Below are positions 31,394 to 44,350 of a stretch of 64,000 bases of DNA, one piece after another. Made by a program: the position numbers and the translations under genes. Numbering within the stretch: the stretch's first letter is position 1; each line of letters starts with the position of its first letter. The notes under the pieces were generated by a model. The model did not search any database. It was not told where the DNA came from and was given only the letters and a program-made list of their open reading frames with translations. Origin of the DNA: Tritrichomonas musculus (lineage: Eukaryota > Parabasalia > Tritrichomonadida > Tritrichomonadidae); assembly GCA_039105265.1 (NCBI GenBank), contig JAPFFF010000005.1:7301501-7365500 (forward strand), in the 5' to 3' direction.

Positions 31394-34300
31394 TAAAACC
31401 CCCTAAAAAACCGTTTACAATTTTTTATGGCGCTAAAAAACTATTCCTAACAAAATACCTCTATTCTTTTTAATACATTTGATATCCAGCAATTATTATT
31501 CAGATCATAAATAATAATTTTATTGAACTATTTCTTTTGATTTTCTGTTTCAATGAATATAATTTAGATATCAATCATTGAAAATTGTATCAGATTTTTG
31601 CTCTGATATAAAGCATTTAATTTGTGCATAAAGCAAAATTCTGTTTTTGTTTTTTGTTTCAGTTTTTGCCCCAAAAAGTTAATTGATCATCATCATTTAA
31701 AAATCTTTTGAAAATCAAAATTCATTCTATTGGCTTTGCTTATTTGATTTAGCGTTATTAGTACAGTTTTATTTATTAAAATGATTACATTTAAAGTGCT
31801 AGAACATAAAATGATTTTATTATTTTTTGTTTAATTACTATTTCATTTTTACAAAATATAAAATATTTCTGTTATTTTCATATAAAAACAAATAATTATA
31901 TTATTTAATGCTTTTTTATGAGATATATCAAAAATAGATTAAGATATTCGATCAATATAATTTTTATTTATTTTTGAATAGTTTATTTCATTTTGAACTT
32001 TTTTAACAGATATTTATAAAAATGGATAGCATAGTATAAATCAAATGATATTCTTAATTGATATTAAAAACATATTCCTTGAATTTCTTTTCAAAAATAA
32101 TAATTTTCATGATTTGAAGTAAATAAATGCATAAATATATTTATAATATAAAAAACTGGTTATATAAAAATAGTTAACTTAAAAAATTTTTATATTAGAA
32201 AAAATAAATCTTACAATTTCATTGAAAAATTGAGAGTTTTTTATAGGAAAAACGTATTTTATTGTATGCAATTATTTTAAATTGAGAGTTTTTTGTAGGA
32301 AAAACGTATTATTTTGATAAGAGAATGAAAAGTTATTAAAAATAAAATATATTAAAAAGAGTAAAATATATATTAATTATAATAATTTATATATTTATTT
32401 GATACTTAGTACGATAAAAAAAATATATCAAAATATTAAATATTGCTTAAAAATTGTTGATAATTATTAAAAATTGCCCAATAATAGGAAAATGAAAGTT
32501 TTAATCTTGAAAACATAAATAAATGTTTATATAAAATGTTTATAGATAGATTAATTGTCAATATCAAAAAATATGATTTTCGATGTAGTTATATATCCAG
32601 ACAGGATCATTATTCCCTTTTGAGGTTATATAATATTTTAATCAGTATTAATAGCTAATAATTAATACACCATTATATTTTCGATTAGTCACAAAAACAG
32701 AAATTTAGGGGGTTTTTTTTTATTCACCATCAATTTTTTGTTTCTCTTGAATATGAGGAGGAATTTTCCACAATACTTTATTAAAATTGTCTTTTGTTTG
32801 TATTTTATTTTTAAAAGAATTTTCAATGAATATTTCGTTTTTCATTGTTTTTTTGTTTGATTTATTTCGGCGATCAGTAAATCTCCATTTTAATCTTGAA
32901 AAAGAGCGTTCAGCGCCAGCTTCTGATGCGGAAATTGGATACATTCTTGTAGCTAATTTTGAAATGTTTTTAAACGTATTTTTATTAATATTTAATTCTT
33001 TCATATTTTCCCAGTAATTAATAAAATTCGAATCAGAACATAATGCATTATTGCATAATTCATAAATTCTTTGGAATGGAGTTGATATTAAATTTAGAAG
33101 CTCAACCACAGCTTTATTTGCTTCACTTTTAGTCATATCAAAATATTGGGCATTATTAACAATAAGAGAAGAAATATTTTTCCATTGCAAAGCTTCTTTT
33201 TGATTTATATAGGATTTTTTTATCTTCTTATTTTTAGTTTCTTTATTCATTCCCTTCTGTTTATTTATTCCTTCTTGAATGTTTTTTTTTTTTGATTATT
33301 TGATTCTTCAGGTTTATTAAATCCTTCTTGCTTATTTGCTTTATCTGAATTAATTATTTCATCATCTTTTTCATCTATATCATAAGTTTCGTCTTCATCA
33401 TCTGTTTCATCGCTATTATCAGTTTCATTTCCGTTATCTGTTTCATTTTCATCATATGAGTTCTCTTCATCATATGTTTCATCATCTTCATCTCCATCAA
33501 CTGTTTCATTTTCACCGTATGAATCATCTTCGTCATTTGATTTATTTTCATGTTCTGTTTCATTTGCATTATTTGCTTCAATTTTGATATCAGTCTCTTC
33601 TCCAGTTTTTGTTTCATCATCACTTTCTTCAATATATTCTTCTTCACTTTCATCTGTACTAGGAATATGAGTAGTAGTATTATCAATAAATTTATTAGAT
33701 ATATAATATGTATTGGAATTATTTTGACTATAAATATTATAGGTTTCCCTAGCTTTTTCTATAGTTTCCTGACGACAAAGATTTATAAAACCATCCAATG
33801 TTTTTTGCATTAATTCTTTTTCTTCTTCTATTTTATTTGATTCTTTACTTTGACCTTTTGAATTTATTTGTTTTCTTGATAAGAATCGTTTCTTTCTTTT
33901 TGTTTTTAAAGTTGGATTGAAATTGGTAATTTTCTTTTCATATTCAAAATGTTTTTATTTTATATAAGTTTCTTTTATTAGGAAATCTATTGAATTTTTC
34001 CTATCTCGAATTGGTTGATCAATTAAAGTATGGAAATACAAATTTTCATCTTCTTGTATATTAAATGTTTTATTGGCTCTCATTTTTTTTCGATAACGAA
34101 CTATTCCTTCTGGTGTCAAAAGTGACAAAAATTGATATAATTGATTATTGAAATTAAGCAATAATCTTTTTTTCATGAAATAGTATAAATCCTTTCCAGC
34201 TTGTCCTATATTAAATTTAACAATATTTTGTGTAATTATTCTTAAATAATGTTCTACGATTAGAACTGCCTCAACACAAGAAACGTTATCTTCTTGCAAA

Positions 34301-36920
34301 TGATCTGTTAATTTTGCAAAATAGTATAACAATGGATAAACTTTTAAGGCTCCTATAGATACAACATAAAGAACATCGTTTTTGATTTCTAAAAGATCTT
34401 TCTTAATCTCTTTAGGTTGACATTCATACAAATGTATAATTTTTCCAATTATTTTGAGAATTTTTTCCAGAGATTTGAATGTAGAGTTCCACCTAGTTAC
34501 ATTAGCAACAGGAATTTTTTGTTTAAGATGTTTGTAAAATTTCTGATTATTTAAAACAAATGTAATATGCTTAATTTTCCCTTCATATAAAGTTAATACA
34601 TTCCCAGTCTTGATCCAGTCCTTATATGAAAGATTCAAAAGATGGTTCATACATCTCAAATGTATTATGTGACATGCATCTGAAAAAGTTTTTTGAATGC
34701 CAAAAGGACTATTGTGTGATAAAGCTTTAATTTGGACAGCAAGATTATCAGTTGTAATGCCTACAATATTAATATTAAGATTTTTTGCCATTTTAATTCT
34801 TAATATTACTGATTCTTTATATCCATCCAAATTTGGCTCAAAATCTTGATCAAGGTCAAATAGAAAAGATTCACAATTTCTTTGCTTGGCAGAAATGATA
34901 TATGTTAATATTCTTCTTTTATTCAGCTTACTAGCATCTATTTGAAAGGATGCATCAGCTCCTACAAAATAAGACATGGATGCTTTAAAGTAATCATTTC
35001 CAACCATGTTTAAAAGACCACGAGGAATTTTAATATTGTTGATTGTTCTCATAAAAATGCTTTCATCAATATTAGAGTTTCTCCCAAATTCAAAGCCTAA
35101 TTTAATTAGCTGAATAAAAAATAATAAATGCTTTTTATCACAAATTTTTGAAATTGGCATATGATCATATATCGATTTTTCTAATATAATTTGGTTAAGT
35201 TTATTAAGGTCAATTTGACTTATATCAATTTCAGAGTCTGAAACCTTTTTTTTGATGTATTCTGAAAGTTGAATTTTGATGAAATTATTATTATTCTCCT
35301 CGGAAATTTTTGGCACTATACTAGAATTGATGTAATTATTAATATATGCAAGAGATGAAAAATTTTCGGCTGAATTGAAATGATTTGTAATCAATTTTTT
35401 TAAAACATCATATAATTTTTGAGAATGTTCTTTTTCAAAATGAATAAAAAGTCTGCTCAATTCCGAAGAGCTTTTGAAATAAACAATGAAATTGCATTGA
35501 TTTAAATCATCGATATGACAAATGTAATAATTTCTTTTTGATTTTGATTTTGAATTGGGTACTTTATTCGTCAATTTATCGAAAAGAAAATTGTCAACCA
35601 TCGTGAATTTATTGTTTTTGATTAACATAAAATTAAAGAATGCTAAACAAATAATGAAATCAAAAGTATTTATAGAATTATCCTAAAACTTTTTCAAAAT
35701 ATAACGATGAAACTTTTTATGAAATTTGAATAATAAATCAAATATAAATGCGATAATATTGTGTTATTTTATTTACAAAATTTTGCACTATCGATACATA
35801 ATTATCTATTAAATTTATTTTCGTCACAAAATCCTTTAGATCAATATTTTTTTGGTATAAAAAGGAAATATTCATTCTTTATAAGAAATAAAACAATGTA
35901 ACTTTTTGATCAATTTATTGAAATAAATATAAGATTTAATAACTATTTGAACAAAAAAGTTACATCGTTTTCCAAATTTTAAAACAAATTCTTATGTAAT
36001 AATAAAGATGGCGATTTGTTTGAAAATGTGATTAAATAATTATTCAAGTTAAAATATGCTTTGCTGTAATAATTAAGAAAGAAATTAAATAGAAATGATA
36101 TTTGCAGTTAGATAATAATAGTTAAAACAAACAAAAACATGCGATATTATTAAAATATTTGAATTCATATAACCCAAAAGAAGAATCTAGTATATTATAT
36201 ATGATAAATTATGATTCATTTGAATCCCATAAGACTATTATTAATTAATTGTAGTCCAGCTGATCTAAAAAAAAATCTGATAGAATTCGTTTATTTTTTT
36301 TCAGCATTTTTGAACATTATGATCTCAAAAGCTAAGTAATTGAATTAGTGCCATGATATAAAATGAATTTTAGTGTGATTTCTTTTAGCAAATAGAGAAA
36401 AATCTTTTCTATCTCTTTTTTTTTCTATTTAAAATTCATCAATCGTTTAAAAATACAAAAGCCATCGATAGAATTTAGAGTGATGTCTGTCTTACTCCGC
36501 GATTGGTGGGATGCTTGTCTGGTGGACAGATAACATTACAAATATTATCGATGAAAGCAATTAATTTTTCGATGATCGTTTATGTATGCACATTCTTTAA
36601 TGTAAAGCATTTCTAATTTTTTTTTTTCAACATTTAAATTTAAATTTAGGAAATTGAAAATATAATTGATCATGCAAAAAAAAAAGCATGTCCATATAAA
36701 TAGAAAAATAGTTTTAACAAATAGAAAAGACTGGAAATATTATAATTTGGGCACATCAAGCTACAACTTGTTGCAAATTCCTACAATTTTCTTCAGAAAT
36801 ACTACAATTTTGTATTCAATATTCCTTTGAATTATTACAACTACAAAATCTTGTAATATAGAAAAATTCAGTTAAAATTGTAGAATTTTGAATACAAAAT
36901 TGTAGTATAATTGTAACATT

Positions 36921-36954
<34 letters not shown>

Positions 36955-37739
36955 GTTATTTTTTAATGGTTAATGATTTTTTGATTAATAAAGAATTAAT
37001 AAAAGATATTTTTTTTTTTTTAATATTTGGTTAATTTTTATTACAGTAAGGTTTCAAAATTGGAAAACGTTTCAAAATAGGAAAATCGACTTTTTGAGAA
37101 AAAAAATTTCATTAATAAAAATGAAAGAAATAAAGAAATAGAGAGAAAATCTTGTTTAAACCTACCATTTTAAGAAATAATATTTCCATGATTAAGTTTA
37201 TCACACAACTGTTTGCGACATTATATTCATCAAATAGTGCTTTCCTATCTCTATTTGAAAAAATGAGCATCATTCAAAAAGTGGATTTTCCATTTTTGCA
37301 ACGCTATAAAGGAAAATCCAAATTTGAATTAAATTCGTTATTTTGACTTTTATTTTAAATTCATTTTAATCGTTTTCTATGAAAAAGTAGATTTTCCTCT
37401 TTTGAGACGTTTTTGAATTTTACAACCTTACTGTACAATTTGTACAATTTTTTTGCAAACTTTTGCCAACTTTTACAATTGTAATTTGTACTAAATGCAA
37501 ACACTGAGAATAATTGGGTTTCCCCAGAAGATATTTGAAATTTATTTTTGATGATTGATAATGCAAATATTTCATGATAATATATAAAATTACGAATAAA
37601 AATTACATTTAAAATATTATATTGCATTTAATAAATCAATATACACAAATTATAATTTAATATTGAACATTATTATTGAGATATTCTTAATTATTTTAAC
37701 TCGATTTTTAATTGTAAACGGTTTTGTTGGGAGGTTTTA
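31394..37739 (-). mobile_element. hAT-family DNA transposon (about 6.35 kb)
   Basis: The terminal repeats match over about 30 bp with mismatches: left TAAAACCCCCTAAAAAACCG at 31394, right (inverted) TAAAACCTCCCAACAAAACC ending at 37739, both continuing into GTTTACAATT. The flanks are GATTTTTA (31385-31392) and GATTATTA (37740-37747), an 8-bp duplication with one mismatch and one extra T at the left. A decayed hAT transposase lies at 32720-35628. Other internal features are long AT-rich non-coding stretches (31424-32719 and 35640-37700), palindromic TACAATTTTGTA-type motifs at 36770-36910 and a poly(A) tract near 36918-36952. The decay of the coding region and of the repeats suggests an old copy. 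Confidence 0.8.
32720..35628 (-). pseudogene. hAT transposase with acidic linker, broken
   Basis: The N-terminal piece (35628-33955, 557 aa) has a BED-like Cys/His segment (about residues 31-70; CHIDDLNQC, then HFEKEH) and the hAT catalytic core (GADASF, DLDQDF, then GITTDNLAVQ, CMNHLLNLSYKDW, TRWNSTF). The same frame continues after a TAA at 33955-33957 into a very acidic linker (33810-33265). A frame shift in the A12 run near 33286 then leads to the C-terminal piece (33250-32720), which holds the hAT dimerisation signature SEAGAERSFSRLKWRFTDRR. The order and spacing fit one transposase of about 960 aa with two lesions. The acidic linker is unusual for the family. Confidence 0.85.
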
Positions 37740-37747
37740 GATTATTA

Positions 37748-40700
37748 ATCTAGGTTTTGATTTATTTTAATTAAAAATAATTATTGTTTTTATTTATAGT
37801 ATTATAATTATTTAATACATAAATATATAACCAATTTATTAATTAAATAAAAGGAAATATTATATATTAATCGAGATAAATATTTTTTTTTAAATTTCAT
37901 GAAAATTTCAAAGAATATTGAAATTTGAGAGATAACATCGTTTAATTGAAAAATTCAAAATAAAATTAATAAAATTCTCATCCAACAAAAACAATGAAAG
38001 TTTGTGGATACAACGCAAATCTTAGACTTAACGAAGCATCAAACAACACAGCTTCTAAATATCAATGCATCAGCCCGCCATGCGACTCCCATCTCAACTT
38101 TTCTTCACTTTCCTCACTTTCAGCGTGCCATGATCACACGATTTGGATTACAAAAGAAGGTGAAGGATATGCAGTCGGCTCTAATAGATATGGACAAATC
38201 CTTGGAACACATAAGAACGAAGATCTTACAAAAGAAGAACTAATTGAACTTAAAGACAAGGAAGGTCGTCCTTGCCAAATTATTTCAGCTGTTTGTGGTT
38301 ATTCTTACACTCTGTACCTTTTTTGTAGTTCTAGTTCAAAGAACAACCAGCTTGCATATGTTCATAAAGATCACAAAAGAGGCGCCCCAGTTTTTGTGAA
38401 CATAAATGGTCACAACCCTATTCATCTTTTTGGTGGCTGTTACACAGCAGCAGCAGTGGACACAGAAGGATCAATATTTTATATAACAGAAGGAGACATG
38501 AAGGCAGGAAGAGAGAATATTGAAAAGTCAGTCCTTCCACAGAGTGAGAAAGCAGTCAGCATCGCCTGCTGCAGGTCATTCGTCATTGCATCTGGCTCGG
38601 GTGGTCGAGCCTTCTGTGCAAATGTTCCATACGATAGTGAGGCAGGTGGGAAATTGGCATTTGATATAGTGAAAGAACTTGAAGGAACAGAAATCATCGA
38701 AGTGTCAGGCATATATGATCACTGTCTGGCAGTTTGTAAAGATGGGCGAGTCTTTGCCCGCGGATCAGATTACAATGGCCGTCTGGGACTGGGAGGACGA
38801 TCATCAGCAAGCGAATTCACAGAAATTCGAGGACTGAAACACAAAATCATTTCAGCCTCAGCTGGCGGTGCTCATTCACTTTTCATCACGTCAGAAGGGA
38901 AGGTCCTCGCGTGTGGAAGTAACAATTATGGCCAGCTCCTCACCACTGAACCAGGCTCCACTGTTCACACGCCATCTGATACAACGATCAGCAGCGGTGC
39001 TTCATTCAGCATTGCAGGCCGCGCTATTTCACTTGTTTTTGTTGGAACAGAGCCGCCTCCAAACACACCAAACCGACCAATCAGATCAATCAAAGAAAAA
39101 GTGACACCAAGTGATGAAATTTTGAGACTGAAAGAAGAGATTGCAGCACTGAAGGAAGAGAACGAGAGGCTCCGCGGGCAGGTCTCATCTTCATCGACTG
39201 CTGGAAGTCTGAAGCTTCTTGATGCGAGTACGATAGAGAGCCTTGATCGGTGCGAAGAGGTTGGTTCTGGCGGTTTTGGCCGTGTGTACAAGGTCTACAA
39301 GAAGGAAGCTTGCGCGCTGAAGGAGATGAACGCCAGCGAGCCAATTCAGCGGAATTTCGGTTACTTTCTTAAGGAGTGCGAGCTGCTGTGCATGCTGCGT
39401 CACCCGAACATTGAGAAGACTTTTGGCATCTTCATGGGCGACGGTGATCGCCGTCCGTGCATGCTGCTGGAGTTTTGCTGCCAGAACCTTGAAACGGCCG
39501 TGAAGAATAAAGTTCTGAGCGGCGTTGAATCTTCGTTCTGCCTGTACCAGGTTGCAGAAGGTATGAAGTACGTCCACAGCCGAGGAATCATCCACCGGGA
39601 CCTGAAGCCTTCGAACATCCTGTTTGGCAGTGACGGTATGATCAAGATCGGCGACTTCGGGATTGCGAGGCTTGTGACAGCAGAAGAGCAGTCATCGATG
39701 ACTCGCGGCTTTGGCACGCAGAAGTTCATGGCGCCAGAAATCATCGACGAAAGCGACACGTACGATGAAAAAGTCGATGTTTACTCTTTTGGAGTTCTGT
39801 GCTTCTTCGTGCTGAGCGGTGGAGAGATGCCGAAGATCAAGATGAGCGAACTTCTGAGTGGGAAGAAGGCCGCGATTCCTTCTTCGTTCAGCGACATTTC
39901 GAAGTCAGTGATCAGCGACTGCTGGAACTTCGAATCGAAAGACCGTCCGAGCTTCAGTGAGATTGTTTCTCGTATGGAAAAGAACGATTACGAGATGGTT
40001 CCTCTTGAAGAGTCACAGGTGAGAGAACTCAAAAACAAAGTCAAAGAGCACAAGGCAAAAATCCCGCCATACAAGTGACGCCTCTCTTATTTTATTTTTA
40101 TTTTTATTTTTATTTTTAATTACTCTGAAGTGAATTAAATAAGTAAACATTATCTTTTTTATTTGTTTTGTTTTTGTTTTTCTTTCCTTTTTTAATGTTT
40201 CTATAGCAGTTTATAGCACATTGTGCGTGCGATGATTCATCATTTTGTACTGAAATTTTGTTTTTTTTTGTGAATTGAAAAAAAGTATATTTCACTTCAT
40301 TTTTTTGAAAAATGTCAAAGAACAACCGATTTAATAAATTTCATATAAATGAAGAAAAAACATTGATTAATTTCGCTGATGATGAAATATTAACAAAAAC
40401 AAATATTACGATGCATTTACATCCTCATCATTGCTCTCGATGAAGAAAAAATGAAAAGAGCATATCTAATGAAAGATGAAGTGTTCGAACCTGCAAAATT
40501 GTTCATCATGTTGTTGATGCCATGCCTTGTGTTGCTATTATAAAAAAATGAAATCGAACGAAGTAAGTCAATTTTTCAGAAGAGTTCTTCTCAAATATAT
40601 TGGTATCAACAGATTCATTTGATTCTGATAAAATACATAATATAAAGAATACTGATCAATATTTCTCTATTTTTGAGTCACGAGACTCATCACAAAGCCG

Positions 40701-41890
40701 AATAATGAGCATTTCGATGAGATAAGAATAACTTTTCGTGGAAAAAAATGTTGTCAATTTCACTTCATTTTATTATCAATTAACAAAGAGTGACATACAT
40801 GTTAAAAGTCATATATGTATAGCATATACGCATTATTTATTATATTGTTACATTAAACTTCGTATTTCAGAGATCACGATGGATTTTGATTGTCATTTAT
40901 AATCTCAGAAACAGAAATTTATGAAGAATTTGTCTCAAGAAGAATAAAACATCGAAAGCAATAAAAGTATTGAATGAATTTCAATTATGGAATATAATAT
41001 AAGAATGAGAAATCAGATATTGTTATCTCCATTTGCAAAACAACAGAATATGTGACACAACAAGAAAAGTGACAGCACAGACATTTACGAAAGATTGAAA
41101 TTAAAGAATGAAGAGAAATTCTCACAGAAAGAGAAAAACAAATCACATGAAATTTGACTGACTTTTATGAGGTGAGATGAAATGAGGTGAGGTTATACAA
41201 GTAGGAATAAGAGAAGAAGAATCTTGATGAAGAAGTGTCATTGAAATATTCAGAAAAGAAAAAGTCAGTGTCATGAAATAAACAACATCTGTCAGAAATC
41301 AACGAACTGGCCAAATAACGAGAACATCAGTAAAAAGTGTCAATATTCATCAAGAATAACTTTTGAGAGAGGAAGTGAAAGAATTGAAATGATTGATGGA
41401 AATCATCGATGTTTCAATGGTTGAACCACTTGATGAACTTCGGAATTTTGTTTTTGTAGCAACATCAGAAGAATTGGAAGTGACACACATGGAACGACTC
41501 GCATTGATGCAGTCTGAAAATGATTTTCAATGATAAAGAGAGAAATTCATCGAGGAGTGACAATGAAATCGATGAATAAATCGCGAACAATTATGAAATA
41601 TTCAAACAATTTCTTTTCAAGTTGCATCGTCTGTTCTTTTTGAGTTTCATCAAGAAGCTGACGAAATCAGGGCGATTTGTAGTGACTGTTGAAGTGGTCT
41701 TGGTGAGTGAGTCATTGCAGTCAGCAGGCGTGATCCACGGCGACTTGAATATTGAGGACATCCTTCTTGACGATGACAACCACGCGAATGTGAGCAACCT
41801 CTGTCATCCTGTTTTCATTGAATGAGAAACAAGAATCTTCATTGGAAACCAGTTGTCTGACACAGTGAAGAAGGCGGAGCTACATGGCGC
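37748..41890 (+). repeat. left arm of a large inverted duplication
   Basis: This arm matches the reverse complement of 44351-51465 apart from insertions in the other arm. It includes the RCC1-kinase gene, its promoter and a kinase pseudogene. The outer edge (37748) directly follows the hAT target duplication. The inner edge (41890) falls inside the kinase pseudogene at its MA(P/L)E motif. The identity is high in the coding part. Confidence 0.85.
37994..40078 (+). CDS. RCC1-repeat protein kinase, copy 1 (694 aa)
   Basis: The N-terminal half (about 1-355) has RCC1-type beta-propeller repeats (GEGYAVGSNRYGQILG, GRVFARGSDYNGRLGLGG, GKVLACGSNNYGQLL). A short coiled coil follows (about 373-397; LRLKEEIAALKEENERLRG). 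The kinase domain spans about 410-670: loop GSGGFGRVYK, ACALKEM lysine, HRDLKPSNIL, IGDFGIAR, MAPE, VDVYSFG and RPSFSEI, all intact, so it should be active and is TKL-like. RCC1 propellers often bind GTPases, chromatin or membranes, so the propeller probably targets or regulates the kinase. The second half is clearly richer in GC than the first. The ATG is preceded by CTCATCCAACAAAAACA, an initiator-like context shared with copy 2. Confidence 0.92.
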   Translation: MKVCGYNANLRLNEASNNTASKYQCISPPCDSHLNFSSLSSLSACHDHTIWITKEGEGYAVGSNRYGQILGTHKNEDLTKEELIELKDKEGRPCQIISAVCGYSYTLYLFCSSSSKNNQLAYVHKDHKRGAPVFVNINGHNPIHLFGGCYTAAAVDTEGSIFYITEGDMKAGRENIEKSVLPQSEKAVSIACCRSFVIASGSGGRAFCANVPYDSEAGGKLAFDIVKELEGTEIIEVSGIYDHCLAVCKDGRVFARGSDYNGRLGLGGRSSASEFTEIRGLKHKIISASAGGAHSLFITSEGKVLACGSNNYGQLLTTEPGSTVHTPSDTTISSGASFSIAGRAISLVFVGTEPPPNTPNRPIRSIKEKVTPSDEILRLKEEIAALKEENERLRGQVSSSSTAGSLKLLDASTIESLDRCEEVGSGGFGRVYKVYKKEACALKEMNASEPIQRNFGYFLKECELLCMLRHPNIEKTFGIFMGDGDRRPCMLLEFCCQNLETAVKNKVLSGVESSFCLYQVAEGMKYVHSRGIIHRDLKPSNILFGSDGMIKIGDFGIARLVTAEEQSSMTRGFGTQKFMAPEIIDESDTYDEKVDVYSFGVLCFFVLSGGEMPKIKMSELLSGKKAAIPSSFSDISKSVISDCWNFESKDRPSFSEIVSRMEKNDYEMVPLEESQVRELKNKVKEHKAKIPPYK

Positions 41891-42118
41891 TAGAGCTTGT
41901 GCAAGACCGAAAAGACTACAACGAAAAATGTAAATTTTAACCTTTCGATAATGTTGTCTTCATGATTTTGGCCTAGATAGACGTCCAGAAATCAACGTAT
42001 TTGATGTTGGAAACGTTATGAAGTCATCAATTCCTGTCAGCTGCATAGAAAAGTGCTAATCTTTTGGATGCATCAGATCGCCCATCTTTTTCAGAGATCC
42101 ACAAGATTAAAGCAAGCC
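40312..42118 (+). pseudogene. protein kinase pseudogene, left-arm copy
   Basis: An ATG at 40312 opens a 43-codon frame (MSKNNRFNKFHINEEK). Kinase remnants then appear in changing frames: IHGDLNIEDILLDDDNHANV (catalytic loop, near 41735-41795), SYMALELVQDRKDYNEK (activation segment, 41878-41930) and DRPSFSEIHKI (subdomain XI, near 42075-42107). Stops and shifts separate them. The gene sits downstream of the RCC1-kinase in the same orientation. The matching pseudogene in the other arm is the same up to the MA(P/L)E motif and differs after it. Confidence 0.75.
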
Positions 42119-42339
42119 CATTTAAAACACCAAACATTTCTATTTTAATTATTTAATTTGATCAATAACTAATCGAATAAATAACTGTTTTTTATAATAT
42201 CTTTTTTATCTTTCCAATTATTGGACAAACTTTATATATGTGGATGTTGAGATACTTTTTTTCCTCAATGAATATTTAGTTTATATAACATTTTGTAGTT
42301 TTTATTAAAAAATTCAAATATATCTTCATTTAATACATT

Positions 42340-43791
42340 TCAAAGTTCAAGTAAGTTGGGCTCTTTGTAACATTTCCTGCCAATTAAAAAAGATATGGCA
42401 GCGAAAATAGTCGACACTCCGACCAGTCTTCCAGGGTTGTCCAAGAACAATTTGAAAGAGCCGATATACAATGTCAAAACGAACATGACCAAAATTCCGC
42501 CAATGTTGCCAAACAAGATTACCAATGTCATTCTTCCTGCAAGTTGTTCTGTTGGTGTAATCAAAGAGATGTAAGCGTAAGGCAAAGAGAAACCAATCAC
42601 ACACGAGATTCCGAAAAACAAATAAGGAAAGATTAACAAGTATTTATTACTAATAAAAAAGAACAACAAATTGGACAAGAAGAGGAAAGAAGTAGCAATT
42701 GACCATGTCAATTTAAATCCGCAATTATTCACAATTTTCGTATTAAAAAATGAATAAAGAAGTTGAAAAATAGTTTGTAATAACGAAAGTAATTGAGCAA
42801 AAGAAATTCCCATGTCATAGACACCATCATCTTTATTTGGAACGCCGCCGAAGATATACATTGCTACGTAATTCGATGATTGAATAGCAAACTCAGTTGT
42901 TCCAACTTGAAAGAAGAAAAAAGCAATCAAAATTTTCAATAATTCGTCATCAATCAAGTAGAAAGAATCAATGACTTGTTGAATTGGATTTCGTTTCAAT
43001 TGCTTCTTTACAAGCCGTTCTTCTGGTGTAAATATAACAGATATAATTAAAGATATTAAACCGATAAAACATGATACTAGAAGGACAAACGTTTCATTAC
43101 TTAATTTGGTGTATTTGTATAATTTAAAAGCACCTATCGAATTCGATATGATACCAACAATCGCTCCGTCAAGTGCACAAATATTGGAAACTAAAACTTG
43201 CTGCCTGGGAGGAACTACATCAGAACACATTGCTCGTCCTGGACCATTAGCAATGTTGCCTCCTAAATATGTGAATGTTTGTCCAATAACAAAATTAAAA
43301 ATTGATGAATTTTTTAATTTTAAACTGATTTCATGACAAAAACAGATAAATATAAAACCAATTAGAACAAGGATTTCTCCTATAATTAAATAGATTCGTC
43401 TTCGGCCATATCGAAATGTGGTGGTGTCAGATACCGAGGCTACAAGTGGAGGTACAATAAAACCAATTATATTACCAATCATTAAAACAAGTGTCGAGCC
43501 ATAATGTGAAAGACCAAGTTTCATACAATATGGTTTGGTGAGAACACCTAGTGGAATCCATATAAAATTGGTAGTAATTTGATTAGCACAGATCGCAAAA
43601 ATTCGTATTGGAGAGATTTTTTCTCTCCTATTAAAAGGAATCCATTTATCATTTTGTAGATTAATTTCTCTGTAACCATTGTTTCTATTTGGCTCTGATA
43701 AAAAAATATTTTCCATTTTCTGTATTATAAAAAAATTGAGATGAATTTTGGTCGCAATGTATTTGTTCCATATTTTCTTTTTTATCATCAT
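42340..43791 (-). CDS. major facilitator superfamily transporter, GPH/sugar-like (483 aa)
   Basis: About 12 hydrophobic segments are visible. The cytoplasmic loop signature SDTTTFRYGRRR after the third segment resembles the GxxxDRxGRR loop of MFS proteins and especially the GPH/SUC-type transporters. Substrate is not inferable. Two starts are possible. The first ATG at 43791 has an initiator match just upstream on its strand (TCATTATT). A later ATG at 43716 (MENIFLSEPN) would give a 458-residue protein more like the usual N-terminus. It lies alone in the spacer of the inverted duplication, so it is single-copy here while its neighbours are doubled. Confidence 0.88.
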   Translation of the reverse strand: MMIKKKIWNKYIATKIHLNFFIIQKMENIFLSEPNRNNGYREINLQNDKWIPFNRREKISPIRIFAICANQITTNFIWIPLGVLTKPYCMKLGLSHYGSTLVLMIGNIIGFIVPPLVASVSDTTTFRYGRRRIYLIIGEILVLIGFIFICFCHEISLKLKNSSIFNFVIGQTFTYLGGNIANGPGRAMCSDVVPPRQQVLVSNICALDGAIVGIISNSIGAFKLYKYTKLSNETFVLLVSCFIGLISLIISVIFTPEERLVKKQLKRNPIQQVIDSFYLIDDELLKILIAFFFFQVGTTEFAIQSSNYVAMYIFGGVPNKDDGVYDMGISFAQLLSLLQTIFQLLYSFFNTKIVNNCGFKLTWSIATSFLFLSNLLFFFISNKYLLIFPYLFFGISCVIGFSLPYAYISLITPTEQLAGRMTLVILFGNIGGILVMFVLTLYIGSFKLFLDNPGRLVGVSTIFAAISFLIGRKCYKEPNLLEL

Positions 43792-44350
43792 TTCAATAAT
43801 GATTCTCTTTTATCTTAGTTGCATCATTATTTTAATATTCAAATTTTTCATTAATTAATGGCCATTTCATTCACATTATTTCCCAATTAATTTGTATATA
43901 TAAAAGTGCTTGCTTAATTTAAACACATACATTTGCTTCATATATTGATAGTATTCCCTCTTTTAATAATAAATGTAACCACATTGATCTTTTTCAAACT
44001 TCAAAAAAACTTCTGCAATTAATTCAGAGTAAACAATAAAAATAAAAAATAAAAAATAGTTTAAAAAAAATGATAATCAAATATTTGTTTTGTTCTTTAA
44101 TCTTGATTGACAAGTCTTTGATTTCCGATTTGATAATTGATGTCACGGTTGCTCTCAATATTCTAATTGATGTCGCTGAAGCTTGGACGTTTTTTTTTGC
44201 CTCAATGTTCAGGCAAAAATTGATCAGGTCCTTTGCAGTTGCACCCAGACTGTCCGATGAGTCGATCTTTTTTCTCTTGTTCAGCAACAACACAAAACTC
44301 GCAAATATCAGCTTTTTCATTGGATTTGTCTTCTTCATTGAATCGTTCTG
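43792..44350. other. spacer region with the tail of the right kinase pseudogene
   Basis: 43792-44050 shows no gene and should hold the promoter of the MFS gene. From about 44090 to 44350 the minus strand encodes the C-terminal remnant of the right-arm kinase pseudogene (KKLIFASFVLLL, then LINFCLNIEAKKNVQ). Confidence 0.6.

Noticed and set aside
36480-36540. Possible structured RNA gene (locally GC-richer stretch inside the hAT element)
   Set aside because: I could not fold it into a known RNA class, and it has no promoter boxes or flanking signals.
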